Notes: generated by a model from the letters alone, not told the origin. Positions 7,943 through 16,885 are shown, counted from the first letter of the stretch. The stretch is DNA of 56,976 nt from Bacteroidales bacterium (GCA_004555765.1 SFHG01000009.1:1-56976); one strand, 5' to 3'. Numbers and translations are program-made.

Positions 7943-10921
7943 TTAGAAACCGAGTTCAAGTCCTACGGACAACTGTTTGGTAGCAGGGTTACGACCGAAT
8001 GAGAGGTTGACATCCGCCTCAGGATCCGGTCCGGTGAATTTGGTAAATGTCAGCAGATTTCGCCCGATGAAATAGAGCTTGGCAGAGGAGAAAAAGTCTT
8101 GCTTCGAGAGATATTTTTTCGGAACATCGTATCCCACGGTAAAGCTCTTGAGTCGAAGGAAAGAAGCGTCTTCGAGCAACCTGGTGTCAAACTGGCTGAC
8201 TGTACGGTACCTGGTTGGGTCGGGAAGGTGTACTTGGTCTCCGGGTTGTCTCCAGAAGTCGAGTGCGTCCTTGTGGACATTGCCTTCCAACGCCTTCCCG
8301 TTTTCAAAGAAAAAACGGTCGTTGTTGATCATATACTTGCCGAGATAGTAGGAGAAGTCCGCCTGCAGGTAAAATCCGTAGTAGGACGCGTACAGACCGA
8401 ACCCGCCGCTGACGGGAGCATTCCTTCTGACTCCTGTATTTTGCATCAGTGCATCCCGATTGAATTCATTCCCCACGACGATGTTATTTTCGTCCTTGGT
8501 GAGGATGCCGGAATCCTCGCCGGGGGCATACCAGGTAGGATCGCCGGTTTGCGAATCCACCCCTCTGAAGACGGGCATCATATAGTTCATCGAATCACCG
8601 ACCCGGTACATCAGGAAATAATTCGGCATAGGCCAAGTCTTTTTGCCTTGGAAGAGCGACAGGATCTTGTCGGCATTGTAGTTGAAGTTCCCGTAAACAT
8701 TGAGGAGACCGCCTCTGCGATTGTTTTTCCAGATGTCGAGGTCGAAGTGGATGTCTATACCTTGGTTGAGGTAAGAGCCGACGTTTTGACTGTTGCCGGA
8801 GACACCGGACGTATAGGGATAGGGCACATCCATCACCATGTTTGTGGTGAGTCTGTGGTAGTATTCGACATTGAGATCGAGACGGTTGAAGAGTCTTGCG
8901 TCAAATCCTACAGTGGTCTTCATTTGCGTCTCCCAGGTCAGATCCGGATTGCCGGGGCTGGAGATGGCCATAGTGGCTTCGCCGAGGTAATCGGTGGAGG
9001 ATGAGGCAAGTGCCCAGAATGCGTAGTTGCCGAGAGAAGAGTTGCCTGCCGTACCCGTGGATGCTTTTATGTCAAATTTATTGATCCAAGTTACGTCTTT
9101 CATCCACTTCTCGTCCGCCATATTCCATTTGAGACCGACGCTCCAGAATGTGGCGTTCCGGTGGGCTTTCGGGAACTTGCTCGAAGCGTCATTCCGGACG
9201 GTCAGGTCGAGATAGTAACGATCGAGAAGACCGTAAGACAGGCGACCGAAGAACGAGAGGTAAGCATATTGGTCAAGTGAACTCCCCATCTCTTTCTTCT
9301 TTGGGTCTGTTACGTTGTCAAGGTGCATCAGACGGTAATCCGTGATGCCGGAGCCGGAGGCCCAGAATCCGTTCCCGTCATATTGGTTGTATTCGTGACC
9401 CGCCAAGAGGGTGATGTCGTGAATGTCGAGCAATTTGAATTGATACTCGGCAGTATTGCTGAAAGTCCACTCCACCCCTTTTGAGAAGTCATTCTCACGG
9501 AATCCGTTATTGAGGTTCCCCTTATACCTCGGATCACGGATGTAATGGTAGAAATAGTTGCTGAAGTCGAGACCGACTCTGCTCGAAAGAGTCAGCCCCT
9601 CTATCGGTTTGACAAGCGCTTGGACAGATCCCACGTACTCAAAAGTGGTGGACTGTGTGGGAAAGTTTTGCTCTACATAGCGGGGGTTCCGGAATCCCAC
9701 GCCCGGTATGCGTTCGTCCCAATAGGGCGTGCCGTCCTCTTTGTAGGGCGTGAACCACGGGAAGTTGAGGTAAAAGATACCGCCGTCCCCGTAATTGTCG
9801 TTGCCGGAGTGATTGGACAGGGAGTTGTCGTAATACAGGGAGTTGTTGGTCGAGACGGTGAGCCAGTCATTGACCTTGGTGTTGAGATTTACCCGGAAAT
9901 TGCTTTTGGTGTATTTGGATGAGCTCATCAACCCTTCTTGGTAGAAGTGTTGACTGGAGAGATAGTAGTTTGTGGAGCCCTTACCTCCGGAGATGGAGAG
10001 ATTGGCGTTGTAGGTGGGAGCGTTGTTTCTGTAGAAATAATCCGTCCAATTGGTGTCGTGGGGATTGTCTTTCAAGATCTGTTCGCCCTCTTCCTTATCG
10101 TAATAGCCGATTTCGATCATATAATCCATCAATTCGCGGGAGTGTAGGAATCCGTCATAAAAATTCCTGTTGGCCAAGGAGCTTGCACCATATTGGGCGC
10201 TTAGGACGATGCGGGCCTTCTCGGCTGTCTTACCTTTTTTGGTGGTCAGATAAATGACCCCGTTGGAGGCTCTGGATCCATAGATAGAGGTGGCAGAAGC
10301 GTCTTTGAGAACCTGGACGCTCTCGATGTCGTTGGGGTTTAGCCCTTGGAGGGTTCCCGACCCGATGGGGATACCGTCAAGGACATACAGAGGTGCAGAA
10401 CCCAGACCAAGCGAACCGTTGCCGTGAAGCTTTATGTCCATCAGCTGACCGGGTTCTCCTGAGCCGGAGTAAATCTGAAGTCCCGTGACTTTACCCTGAA
10501 GTCCGTCAAACACATTTGGAGAAGGCTTGCTTTCTATATCTTTTGCATCTACTTTGACTATGGAAGCGGTGGTGCTGGCGATACTTTTTGCCGAACCATA
10601 GCCGACAATCACTACTTCGTCGAGGAGTTTATTGTCGGGGACGAGGCGGACGGTGAGGGTGGGAGCGGCTTTGACTTCTTGGTCTTTGTAGCCGACGTAG
10701 GTGATGAGGATGGTTTCGCCGGATTTGGCTTGGAGCGTGAAGCGACCGTCCATATCCGTGATGGCACCCTTGGTGGCATCGCTTTTGAGGCGGACAGTGG
10801 CGCCCATTACGGGATCACTGTTTTCGTCGAGCACCGTACCTTTGACGGTGATGTTCTGACCCAGAGCCGTGCCGAGGGTGGCAAAGCAGAAGAGGAAGAA
10901 CAGCAGTAGATTTTTTCGCAT
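7943..10921 (-). CDS. SusC/RagA-family TonB-dependent outer-membrane transporter (first pair)
   Basis: This 992-residue TonB-linked outer-membrane protein imports a ligand delivered by its SusD partner. A signal peptide (RKNLLLFFLFCFATLGTALG) is followed by a carboxypeptidase-regulatory-like beta domain (about 23-95), the SusC signature LLDEVVIVGYGSAKS, the plug domain with PLYVLDGIPIGSG and DIESVQVLKDASATSIYGSRASNG, and a long beta-barrel ending in the C-terminal Phe typical of barrel proteins. The open frame extends 29 codons further upstream to 11008, but those residues are hydrophilic and precede a good signal peptide, so the ATG at 10921 is taken as the start. It is co-transcribed with the susD gene downstream. 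No classical -33/-7 box was found close to the start. Confidence 0.93.
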   Translation of the reverse strand: MRKNLLLFFLFCFATLGTALGQNITVKGTVLDENSDPVMGATVRLKSDATKGAITDMDGRFTLQAKSGETILITYVGYKDQEVKAAPTLTVRLVPDNKLLDEVVIVGYGSAKSIASTTASIVKVDAKDIESKPSPNVFDGLQGKVTGLQIYSGSGEPGQLMDIKLHGNGSLGLGSAPLYVLDGIPIGSGTLQGLNPNDIESVQVLKDASATSIYGSRASNGVIYLTTKKGKTAEKARIVLSAQYGASSLANRNFYDGFLHSRELMDYMIEIGYYDKEEGEQILKDNPHDTNWTDYFYRNNAPTYNANLSISGGKGSTNYYLSSQHFYQEGLMSSSKYTKSNFRVNLNTKVNDWLTVSTNNSLYYDNSLSNHSGNDNYGDGGIFYLNFPWFTPYKEDGTPYWDERIPGVGFRNPRYVEQNFPTQSTTFEYVGSVQALVKPIEGLTLSSRVGLDFSNYFYHYIRDPRYKGNLNNGFRENDFSKGVEWTFSNTAEYQFKLLDIHDITLLAGHEYNQYDGNGFWASGSGITDYRLMHLDNVTDPKKKEMGSSLDQYAYLSFFGRLSYGLLDRYYLDLTVRNDASSKFPKAHRNATFWSVGLKWNMADEKWMKDVTWINKFDIKASTGTAGNSSLGNYAFWALASSSTDYLGEATMAISSPGNPDLTWETQMKTTVGFDARLFNRLDLNVEYYHRLTTNMVMDVPYPYTSGVSGNSQNVGSYLNQGIDIHFDLDIWKNNRRGGLLNVYGNFNYNADKILSLFQGKKTWPMPNYFLMYRVGDSMNYMMPVFRGVDSQTGDPTWYAPGEDSGILTKDENNIVVGNEFNRDALMQNTGVRRNAPVSGGFGLYASYYGFYLQADFSYYLGKYMINNDRFFFENGKALEGNVHKDALDFWRQPGDQVHLPDPTRYRTVSQFDTRLLEDASFLRLKSFTVGYDVPKKYLSKQDFFSSAKLYFIGRNLLTFTKFTGPDPEADVNLSFGRNPATKQLSVGLELGF

Positions 10922-11206
10922 AATTTTCTCTACAACTTGGTTTGGTATTTTGGACGGGGAGGGACTTCGCCAAGTCCTTGCACTTGTCCCGTCCGGGAAC
11001 TGAATCACTTGTGGTTTTGGGCAAACAGGTATCTGTATTCGCCGAAACGTACTGCAATTATATTTTTTTTTTTTTCAGACTGCCAAAGATTAAAATTATG
11101 AATATTTTGATTTGAGTGCGGTTTTCGGACTTAAAGGCTGTGGTAGACAGAGGATTAAGTAGATTTCTAAGTCCGGGAAAAATTTTTCCGACACTGGCGC
11201 AAAAAT

Positions 11207-11285
11207 CGGTCTGTATCTCGCTTTCTCGAGATATGGGGCAAAATTGGAGCGAGGGTACGACCGAAGAAAAGTTTTTGGTCAGACC
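11207..11285. repeat. Dispersed palindromic element, copy E1 (degenerate)
   Basis: It contains CGGTCTGTATCTCG at 11207-11220, whose TATCTCG pairs with CGAGATA at 11227-11233. A second imperfect inverted pair, GGTACGACC and GGTCAGACC, flanks GAAGAAAAGTTTTT. The element lies between divergent susC and thrS, so it cannot be acting purely as a terminator here. Confidence 0.6.
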
Positions 11286-11438
11286 CCCTTCTCCGGTTAT
11301 CAGTGAGTAGGTAGGCACAGGTCGTGGGGCAAGAGACCGCGCCAGCGGTATCGACCGCGAGGAACGTCGGGCGGGTAAACTTGGTCTTGGATTTTGACCA
11401 ATTCTGCGCCATAGGAGTGGGGACAAGTGATTTTTGTG

Positions 11439-11446
11439 TACATTTG
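11439..11446 (+). promoter_or_regulatory. -7 box upstream of thrS
   Basis: TACATTTG matches the Bacteroidetes -7 consensus TAnnTTTG, 59 nt before the thrS ATG. No TTTG box is found at the usual 19-20 bp upstream spacing, so only the -7 half is supported. Confidence 0.45.
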
Positions 11447-11505
11447 TAGCCTAATGGAATATTTACCAAAGAAATAAAATCGCTTAGGCAAAAGACAGAT
11501 AAATA

Positions 11506-13482
11506 ATGGATACCATACATATCACTCTTCCTGACGGCTCGGTCAAAGACTACCCCAAGGGCTCTACCGCTATGCAGATAGCCGAAGACATCAGCCCCAG
11601 GCTTGCCCGTGAGGTACTTGTTGCTTCCGTCAACGGTGAGATTTACGACTTGATGCGCCCCATTAACGGGGACGCGACGTTGGTGTTGCATAAGTGGGAG
11701 GACGAAGAGGCCAAGCACGCATTTTGGCACACCAGTTCGCACCTCTTGGCCGAAGCGCTTACGGAGATGTATCCGGGCATTAAGTTCGGCGTGGGACCCG
11801 CGATAGAGAACGGGTTCTATTATGACGTAGATCCCGGGGAAGGTGTCCAGATAAAGGAGAGTGATCTGCCTGCCATTGAGGAGAGAATGAAACGGCTTGC
11901 GGCTCAGAAATATCAACTGGTTCGTAAGGATATTTCCAAGCAGGATGCACTCGATTTCTGGGATAAGAAGCACGACCAATATAAGCTCGAACTCATAAAT
12001 AACCTCGAGGACGGTACCATTACCACTTACACCGTGGGAAATTTTACCGACTTGTGCCGTGGCCCGCACATCCCGAGTACCGAGCCCATAAAAGCGATTA
12101 AGCTTACGAGTGTGGCCGGTGCATACTGGAGAGGCGACGAGCATCGGGAGCAATTGACCCGCATTTACGGCATCACGTTCCCGAAGAAAAAGATGCTGGA
12201 CGAGTATCTTGCGAAGCTTGAAGAGGCCAAGAAACGTGACCATAGAAAGCTGGGTAAAGAGCTCGAACTCTTTGCCTTTTCCGAAAAAGTGGGTGCCGGA
12301 CTGCCGCTTTGGCTTCCGAGAGGAACGCAGCTCAGACTGGCACTCGAAGACTACTTGAAGCGCATTCAGCGTAGATACGGGTACAAGCAGGTGATGACAC
12401 CGCACATCGGGAGCAAGCAGCTCTATGTAACGAGCGGACACTGGGCTAAGTATGGCGCGGATTCTTTCCGACCCATCACCACGCCCCAGGAGGGTGAGGA
12501 GTTTATGCTCAAACCGATGAACTGCCCCCACCACTGCGAGATCTACAAGACGAAGCCCCACTCGTATCGTGACCTTCCCGTACGTCTGGCGGAGTTTGGC
12601 ACCGTGTACCGCTATGAGCAGTCCGGTGAGCTTCACGGACTGACCCGCGTGAGAGGGTTCACGCAGGACGATGCGCACCTCTTCTGTCGTCCGGATCAGA
12701 TCAAGGAGGAGTTCAAGAAAGTGATGGAAATTATTTTTATCATCTTCAAGGCTCTTGACTTTGAGAACTACGAAGCGCAGATTTCGCTCAGAGATCCGAA
12801 TAACCGCGAAAAGTATATCGGGTCGGACGAGAACTGGGAGAAGGCTGAGCGCGCCATCATCGAGGCTTGCGAGGAGACCAATCTCAAAACAGTCATCGAA
12901 TACGGCGAAGCCGCTTTCTACGGTCCCAAACTCGACTTCATGGTGCGTGATGCCATCGGTCGGAAATGGCAGCTCGGGACGATTCAGGTGGACTATAACC
13001 TTCCGGAGCGGTTTGAGCTCGAGTACACCGGAGAGGACAATAAGAAACATCGTCCGGTGATGATTCACCGGGCACCTTTTGGCTCGATGGAGCGTTTCGT
13101 GGCGGTGTTGATAGAACACACCGCAGGCAAGTTCCCCCTCTGGCTCGCGCCCGACCAGGTCGTAGTGCTGCCCATTAGCGAAAAATACGTGGACTATGCG
13201 TACCACGTCGCCAAAGAACTCACAGAGCAGGAAATCCGCGTCAAGGTCGATGATCGTGGCGAGACCATAGGAAAGAAAATCCGCGAAAACGAATTGATGA
13301 AGATTCCTTACCTCCTCATCGTGGGAGAAAAGGAAGAAGCCGACGGAACCGTTTCTGTACGTCAGCAAGGGCAGGGTGACCAAGGTACGGAAAAAATTGG
13401 TACCTTTGCCGAGCAAATTCTACAAAAGGTAGACTCAGAAATGAACGCTTGGCGTTACGAACAGGATGCCAAGGCGCAATAA
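11506..13482 (+). CDS. thrS: Threonyl-tRNA synthetase
   Basis: This 658-residue class-II synthetase charges tRNA-Thr. In order it has an N-terminal TGS domain (1-62), the editing domain with HTSSH (His75, His79) and CRGPH (Cys184, His188), the catalytic core, and a C-terminal anticodon-binding domain beginning about residue 540. The zinc ligands expected from the E. coli enzyme are present as Cys340 (MNCPHHC), His391 (DDAHLF) and His521 (IHRAPFGSMERF). Motif 2 is RLAEFGTVYRYEQSG and motif 3 lies around 520-531. Length matches full-length bacterial ThrRS. It is followed by infC, rpmI and rplT in the conserved bacterial order. Confidence 0.98.
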   Translation: MDTIHITLPDGSVKDYPKGSTAMQIAEDISPRLAREVLVASVNGEIYDLMRPINGDATLVLHKWEDEEAKHAFWHTSSHLLAEALTEMYPGIKFGVGPAIENGFYYDVDPGEGVQIKESDLPAIEERMKRLAAQKYQLVRKDISKQDALDFWDKKHDQYKLELINNLEDGTITTYTVGNFTDLCRGPHIPSTEPIKAIKLTSVAGAYWRGDEHREQLTRIYGITFPKKKMLDEYLAKLEEAKKRDHRKLGKELELFAFSEKVGAGLPLWLPRGTQLRLALEDYLKRIQRRYGYKQVMTPHIGSKQLYVTSGHWAKYGADSFRPITTPQEGEEFMLKPMNCPHHCEIYKTKPHSYRDLPVRLAEFGTVYRYEQSGELHGLTRVRGFTQDDAHLFCRPDQIKEEFKKVMEIIFIIFKALDFENYEAQISLRDPNNREKYIGSDENWEKAERAIIEACEETNLKTVIEYGEAAFYGPKLDFMVRDAIGRKWQLGTIQVDYNLPERFELEYTGEDNKKHRPVMIHRAPFGSMERFVAVLIEHTAGKFPLWLAPDQVVVLPISEKYVDYAYHVAKELTEQEIRVKVDDRGETIGKKIRENELMKIPYLLIVGEKEEADGTVSVRQQGQGDQGTEKIGTFAEQILQKVDSEMNAWRYEQDAKAQ

Positions 13483-13558
13483 AGAGGTTTTCAATAGAAC
13501 TTACAAGAGAATTATTTACCAACATCCCTACGCTTTTTTACTTATAAGACAGGACTGA

Positions 13559-14242
13559 ATGGCCATAAGGAGAAAAAAGGTTGAGCCCCAAAAGAAAGAC
13601 CCGGGGCCACAGCTGAGAATCAATAATCAGATTCGTGCAAAAGAGGTCAGACTTGTGGGTGACAACGTCACGCAAGGCATATACCCGATCCAGCAAGCAC
13701 GCCGCATAGCAGAGGAGCAGGAGCTCGACCTCGTGGAGATTGCGGCAAATGCAGAGCCTCCCGTCTGCCGTGTCCTCGACTATCAAAAGTATCTGTACCA
13801 GCAGAAAAAGAAAGCCAAGGAGATAAAAGCCAACCAGACCCAGATCCAGGTCAAAGAGGTTCGTTTCGGACCTCAGACCGATGACCATGACTACAACTTT
13901 AAGCTCAAGCATGCCATCGGTTTCCTTGAAGAGGGGAATAAAGTTAAGGCTTCGGTCTTTTTCCGCGGACGCTCCATTATGTTCAAAGACCAAGGGGAGC
14001 TGCTGTTGCTCCGCTTTGCCAGCGAGCTTGAGAGCTACGCCATAGTCGAGCAGATGCCGACCATGGAAGGGAAGCGGATGGGTATGGTGTTTTCTCCCAA
14101 GAAAGGTATCGTCAAGAAGAAGAGCTCAGGCTCCAATCCTGCGGACGTGGAAGCTCAGAAAAAGAAAGAGAAGGGTCCGGAACGTACGTCTGCCGAAACT
14201 CCCGCCAATGAAGTTGGCACGGACTCGGAGGGAGACGAGTGA
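13559..14242 (+). CDS. infC: Translation initiation factor IF-3
   Basis: This 227-residue protein binds the 30S subunit and checks start-codon selection. The N-domain signature is LRINNQIRAKEVRLVGDN with GIYPIQQARRIAEEQELDLVEI, the linker is rich in Lys, and the C-domain contains KEVRFGPQTDDHDYNFKLKH and FFRGRSIMFKDQGELLL. The C-terminus carries an extra acidic/basic tail of roughly 45 residues after GMVFSPKK that is absent from the E. coli protein. The gene starts with ATG, unlike the AUU start that gives E. coli infC its autoregulation; no alternative AUU, AUC or AUA start with better context was noticed. It lies 76 bp after thrS and 115 bp before rpmI. Confidence 0.97.
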   Translation: MAIRRKKVEPQKKDPGPQLRINNQIRAKEVRLVGDNVTQGIYPIQQARRIAEEQELDLVEIAANAEPPVCRVLDYQKYLYQQKKKAKEIKANQTQIQVKEVRFGPQTDDHDYNFKLKHAIGFLEEGNKVKASVFFRGRSIMFKDQGELLLLRFASELESYAIVEQMPTMEGKRMGMVFSPKKGIVKKKSSGSNPADVEAQKKKEKGPERTSAETPANEVGTDSEGDE

Positions 14243-14357
14243 TTCCCAAGGTCGAAGCGCTTCTCTACAAATATCCAAGGGTGGTTCTCTCTTTGAAGTA
14301 CTACCGGAAGGTGATTTTATTAACAAACTATTTTCAATCAAACAACTACATTAAGTC

Positions 14358-14552
14358 ATGCCTAAGCTGAAGACTAATTGCGGTGCTAAGAAGAGATTTA
14401 CTCTCACCGGATCAGGAAAAATCAAACGTAAGCATGCTTATAAGAGTCACATTCTCACCAAAAAGACCAAGAAGCAGAAGAGAAATCTTACGCACTTCGG
14501 TTTGGTCAACAAGGTGGACGAAAAGCAAGTGAGAGAACTACTCGTACTCTGA
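14358..14552 (+). CDS. rpmI: 50S ribosomal protein L35
   Basis: This 64-residue, highly basic protein matches L35: it opens PKLKTNCGAKKRFTLTGSGK and continues with KRKHAYKSHILTKKTKKQKR. L35 is a structural protein of the large ribosomal subunit. It sits in the invariant infC-rpmI-rplT cluster. The spacer to rplT (122 nt) is unusually long and structured; see the leader entry. Confidence 0.97.
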   Translation: MPKLKTNCGAKKRFTLTGSGKIKRKHAYKSHILTKKTKKQKRNLTHFGLVNKVDEKQVRELLVL

Positions 14553-14553
14553 T

Positions 14554-14647
14554 CGTCGGACTCGAATAAGTATAGCAGAAAAGTTTAGATTTAGGTAACA
14601 GGATGCTTAGCCTGTGGAAAAGTTCGGATTTAGGTCCGACGCTAAGC
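14554..14647 (+). promoter_or_regulatory. Candidate pseudoknot leader between rpmI and rplT (possible L20 autoregulatory site)
   Basis: Two 7-bp perfect complements interlock. GTCGGAC (14555-14561) can pair with GTCCGAC (14634-14640), and GCTTAGC (14605-14611) with GCTAAGC (14641-14647). The order 5'S1, 5'S2, 3'S1, 3'S2, with the two 3' strands directly adjacent, is that of an H-type pseudoknot with coaxial stems. Local hairpins compete: ACAGG/CCTGT (14598-14602 with 14611-14615) and TCGGA/TCCGA (about 14624-14628 with 14635-14639). The region ends 27 nt before the rplT start. In E. coli, ribosomal protein L20 represses its operon through a pseudoknot that mimics its 23S rRNA site, so a similar role is inferred here; binding is not shown. 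Confidence 0.55.
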
Positions 14648-14674
14648 GACCAAAAGAACAGTTAAACATAACTC

Positions 14675-15022
14675 ATGGCAAGATCAGTCAATCATGTAGC
14701 CTCCAGAGCAAAGAGAAAGAGAATCTTAAAGCTCACCCGCGGCTATTACGGTGCACGCAAAAATGTATGGACCGTAGCAAAAAACACTTGGGAAAAGGGC
14801 CTTACCTATGCGTATCGTGACCGTAAGGTCAAGAAGCGCAACTTCCGTGCGCTCTGGATCCAGCGTATCAACGCTGCTGCCCGTATGGAAGGTCTCTCCT
14901 ACTCTCGCCTTATGGGCTTGCTTCATGCAAAAGGAATCGAGATCAACCGTAAGGTGCTCGCAGACCTCGCAATGAATCATCCGGAAGCTTTTAAGGCTAT
15001 CGTAAACCAAGCCAATGCTTAA
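14675..15022 (+). CDS. rplT: 50S ribosomal protein L20
   Basis: This 115-residue protein is L20, needed early in 50S assembly, where it binds 23S rRNA. The N-terminus ARSVNHVASRAKRKRILK is the basic extension and is followed by GYYGARKNVWTVAKNTWEKGLTYAYRDRKVKKRNFRALWI and IQRINAAARMEGLSYSRLMGLL, all diagnostic. Length is normal. It ends the thrS-infC-rpmI-rplT unit and is followed by a strong terminator at 15063. The structured RNA just before it suggests that it is regulated separately from rpmI. Confidence 0.97.
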   Translation: MARSVNHVASRAKRKRILKLTRGYYGARKNVWTVAKNTWEKGLTYAYRDRKVKKRNFRALWIQRINAAARMEGLSYSRLMGLLHAKGIEINRKVLADLAMNHPEAFKAIVNQANA

Positions 15023-15062
15023 AGGTCTCGTCGTCTAAGGCGAACGATAGTACCCTATTTTG

Positions 15063-15103
15063 CCGACCTGTTTCCTCATCCGGAATCAGGTCGGTATTTT
15101 TTC
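15063..15103 (+). terminator. Rho-independent terminator after rplT
   Basis: CCGACCTG (15063-15070) pairs with CAGGTCGG (15087-15094), with an additional inner TTCC/GGAA pairing, followed by TATTTTTTC. It lies 40 bp after the rplT stop. Confidence 0.88.
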
Positions 15104-15200
15104 ATGCGGGATCTCTCTGTACAATCCTCTTTACTTCAATGTCCTGCTGCAAATGGACGGGAGAGAGTCCGTCTTGTGGGCTAATTTTTGGGCGATTTCA

Positions 15201-15279
15201 GTACAGACCCAAAAGTTTTTCCCGGCCTGTGTCACAGGAGAAAGAGGTACAGACCTGCATCCATTTTTCGGTCTGTACC
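15201..15279. repeat. Dispersed palindromic element, copy E2
   Basis: A perfect 10-bp inverted pair, GGTACAGACC (15246-15255) and GGTCTGTACC (15270-15279), encloses a 14-nt T-rich loop. A degenerate partner pair, GTACAGACC (15201-15209) with GGCCTGTGTC (about 15234-15243), precedes it. It sits between the rplT terminator and the promoter of the oxidoreductase operon. Confidence 0.8.
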
Positions 15280-15357
15280 ATTTCTGTGTCTATGCCGGTT
15301 GACTGTCCTTGGCTCGCAAATATCAGTTCGGAAAATACTGTAAAGAAGGATTTTTAT

Positions 15358-15388
15358 TTTGCCGTCTCGGAACAAATTTCTATATTTG
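15358..15388 (+). promoter_or_regulatory. Promoter of the 2-oxoacid:ferredoxin oxidoreductase operon
   Basis: TTTG (15358-15361), a 19-bp spacer and TATATTTG (15381-15388) match both halves of the Bacteroidetes housekeeping promoter with correct spacing. Transcription should begin near 15395, about 60 nt before the ferredoxin start. Confidence 0.8.
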
Positions 15389-15458
15389 AAGCGCGAAATA
15401 ATAAAGGACCACTTCTCGTATGAGTAACCTTTAAAAACTTAGTAAACTTACACACTTT

Positions 15459-15698
15459 ATGAGTACTTCTATCAAGGGGACTGTCGTCGTTAACCAACAG
15501 CGCTGCAAGGGGTGCAACCTTTGTGTCGTGGCGTGTCCTACCCGGAGCATTGCGCTTCATCCCACTGAAGTCAATGACAAGGGGTATCACTATTGCTACA
15601 TGGTCGAGCCTACCACTTGCATCGGATGCGCCAATTGCGGTGTCGTCTGCCCGGATGGCTGCATCACGGTATACCGTGCACCCAAGTCGAAGGCCTGA
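15459..15698 (+). CDS. korD: 4Fe-4S ferredoxin subunit of 2-oxoacid:ferredoxin oxidoreductase
   Basis: This 79-residue protein has two 4Fe-4S cluster motifs, CKGCNLCVVACP (about 16-27) and CIGCANCGVVCP (about 54-65). It should relay electrons from the thiamine-diphosphate subunit to free ferredoxin. It is the first gene of a five-gene unit with the alpha, beta and gamma subunits, matching the delta or ferredoxin-like subunit of Kor/Vor enzymes in anaerobic Bacteroidetes. A well-formed promoter lies 70 nt upstream. The complex acts in the cytoplasm. Confidence 0.93.
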   Translation: MSTSIKGTVVVNQQRCKGCNLCVVACPTRSIALHPTEVNDKGYHYCYMVEPTTCIGCANCGVVCPDGCITVYRAPKSKA

Positions 15699-15763
15699 CT
15701 GCTTTTGCGCATAGACGCAACTTTTCCCGGAAACCAACAGAAAAAACATAACCCTCAGATTTT

Positions 15764-16843
15764 ATGGATAACGAAGTCAAACTGATGAAGGGGAACGAAG
15801 CTTTTGCCCACGCAGCCATCAGATGCGGCACGGACGGCTACTTTGGTTACCCCATTACTCCTCAGAGTGAAATCCTCGAGACACTTCAGGCAGAGATGCC
15901 TTGGGAGACGACCGGTATGGTGGTTCTCCAAGCAGAGAGCGAAGTGGCCTCCATCAATATGGTATATGGCGGTGCCGGTTGCGGCAAACGCGTGATGACC
16001 ACCACCTCCTCCCCCGGGTTCTCCCTAATGATGGAGGGTGTATCTTACATCGCAGGTGCCGAGCTCCCTTGTGTGCTTGCCAATGTACAACGTGGCGGTC
16101 CCGGTCTCGGAACCATCCAACCGTCTCAAGCAGACTACTTCCAGGCTACCAAGGGTGGCGGTCACGGAGACTACCGTCTCATCGTACTTTGCCCCAATAG
16201 TGTCCAGGAAACCGTGGACTTTGTGGACTTGGCTTTTGAGCTCGCGTTTAAGTACCGTAATCCCGCGCTTATCCTCTCTGACGGTGTCATCGGTCAGATG
16301 ATGGAGCGTGTCGTGCTGCCTCCTTTCAAAGCACGCCGTACGGAAGAGCAGATTCGGAAAGAATGCCCCTGGGCTACTTTGGGACATAAAGCAAAAGACC
16401 GAAACATCATTACTTCCCTCGAACTCCGCAGTGAAGTAATGGAAGTGAATAACCAGCGGTTCCAGGAAAAGTACAAGAAGATCGAAGAAAACGAAGTGCG
16501 CTACGAAGAATACAAGTGCGAAGATGCAGAGTACGTTATCGTAGCTTACGGTTCCGCGAGTCGTATTTGTCAAAAGACCGTGGATCTGGCGCGCGAACAG
16601 GGTATCAAACTCGGTCTCTTCCGCCCCATAACCGTATGGCCGTTCCCCTCCAAAAGAATAGCCGAGCTCGCCGATCAAGTCAAAGGCTTCATCAGCGCTG
16701 AGCTGAGTGCGGGTCAGATGGTGGAAGATGTCCGCCTCGCAGTCAACGGCAAAGTACCCGTGACTTTTTACGGCAGGCTCGGCGGTATGATCTTCTCTCC
16801 GTCTGAGGTCTTGGATGCTTTCAAGAAAGACTTCAACCTCTGA
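15764..16843 (+). CDS. korA: 2-oxoacid:ferredoxin oxidoreductase alpha subunit (VorB/KorA type)
   Basis: This 359-residue subunit carries the pyrimidine-binding half of the thiamine diphosphate site. Recognisable family segments are GNEAFAHAAIRCGTDGYFGYPITPQSEI at the N-terminus, TTSSPGFSLMMEGVSYIAGAELP around 87-109 and NVQRGGPGLGTIQPSQADYF. It is often annotated 3-methyl-2-oxobutanoate dehydrogenase VorB, but substrate choice among 2-oxoglutarate, branched 2-oxoacids and others cannot be read from sequence alone. The gamma domain is a separate gene here (18032-18589). It follows the ferredoxin subunit after 65 bp. Confidence 0.92.
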   Translation: MDNEVKLMKGNEAFAHAAIRCGTDGYFGYPITPQSEILETLQAEMPWETTGMVVLQAESEVASINMVYGGAGCGKRVMTTTSSPGFSLMMEGVSYIAGAELPCVLANVQRGGPGLGTIQPSQADYFQATKGGGHGDYRLIVLCPNSVQETVDFVDLAFELAFKYRNPALILSDGVIGQMMERVVLPPFKARRTEEQIRKECPWATLGHKAKDRNIITSLELRSEVMEVNNQRFQEKYKKIEENEVRYEEYKCEDAEYVIVAYGSASRICQKTVDLAREQGIKLGLFRPITVWPFPSKRIAELADQVKGFISAELSAGQMVEDVRLAVNGKVPVTFYGRLGGMIFSPSEVLDAFKKDFNL

Positions 16844-16885
16844 TTGACCGGGCTAACGGTACCGTCTCCTTTATCTTTTTTATTT

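Larger units (their letters stand above)
10922..11505. other. 584-bp divergent intergenic region (susC / thrS)
   Basis: This spacer between divergent genes carries a long T-tract near 11060, a degenerate copy of the dispersed palindromic element (11207-11285), and a -7-like box for thrS at 11439-11446. No gene was recognised. The reading frames here are short and lack protein-like features. Confidence 0.6.

Noticed and set aside
11167..13416. 749-codon minus-strand open frame opposite thrS
   Set aside because: It is fully antisense to a well-supported threonyl-tRNA synthetase and has no recognisable domain. Codon bias of the real gene keeps the opposite frame open.
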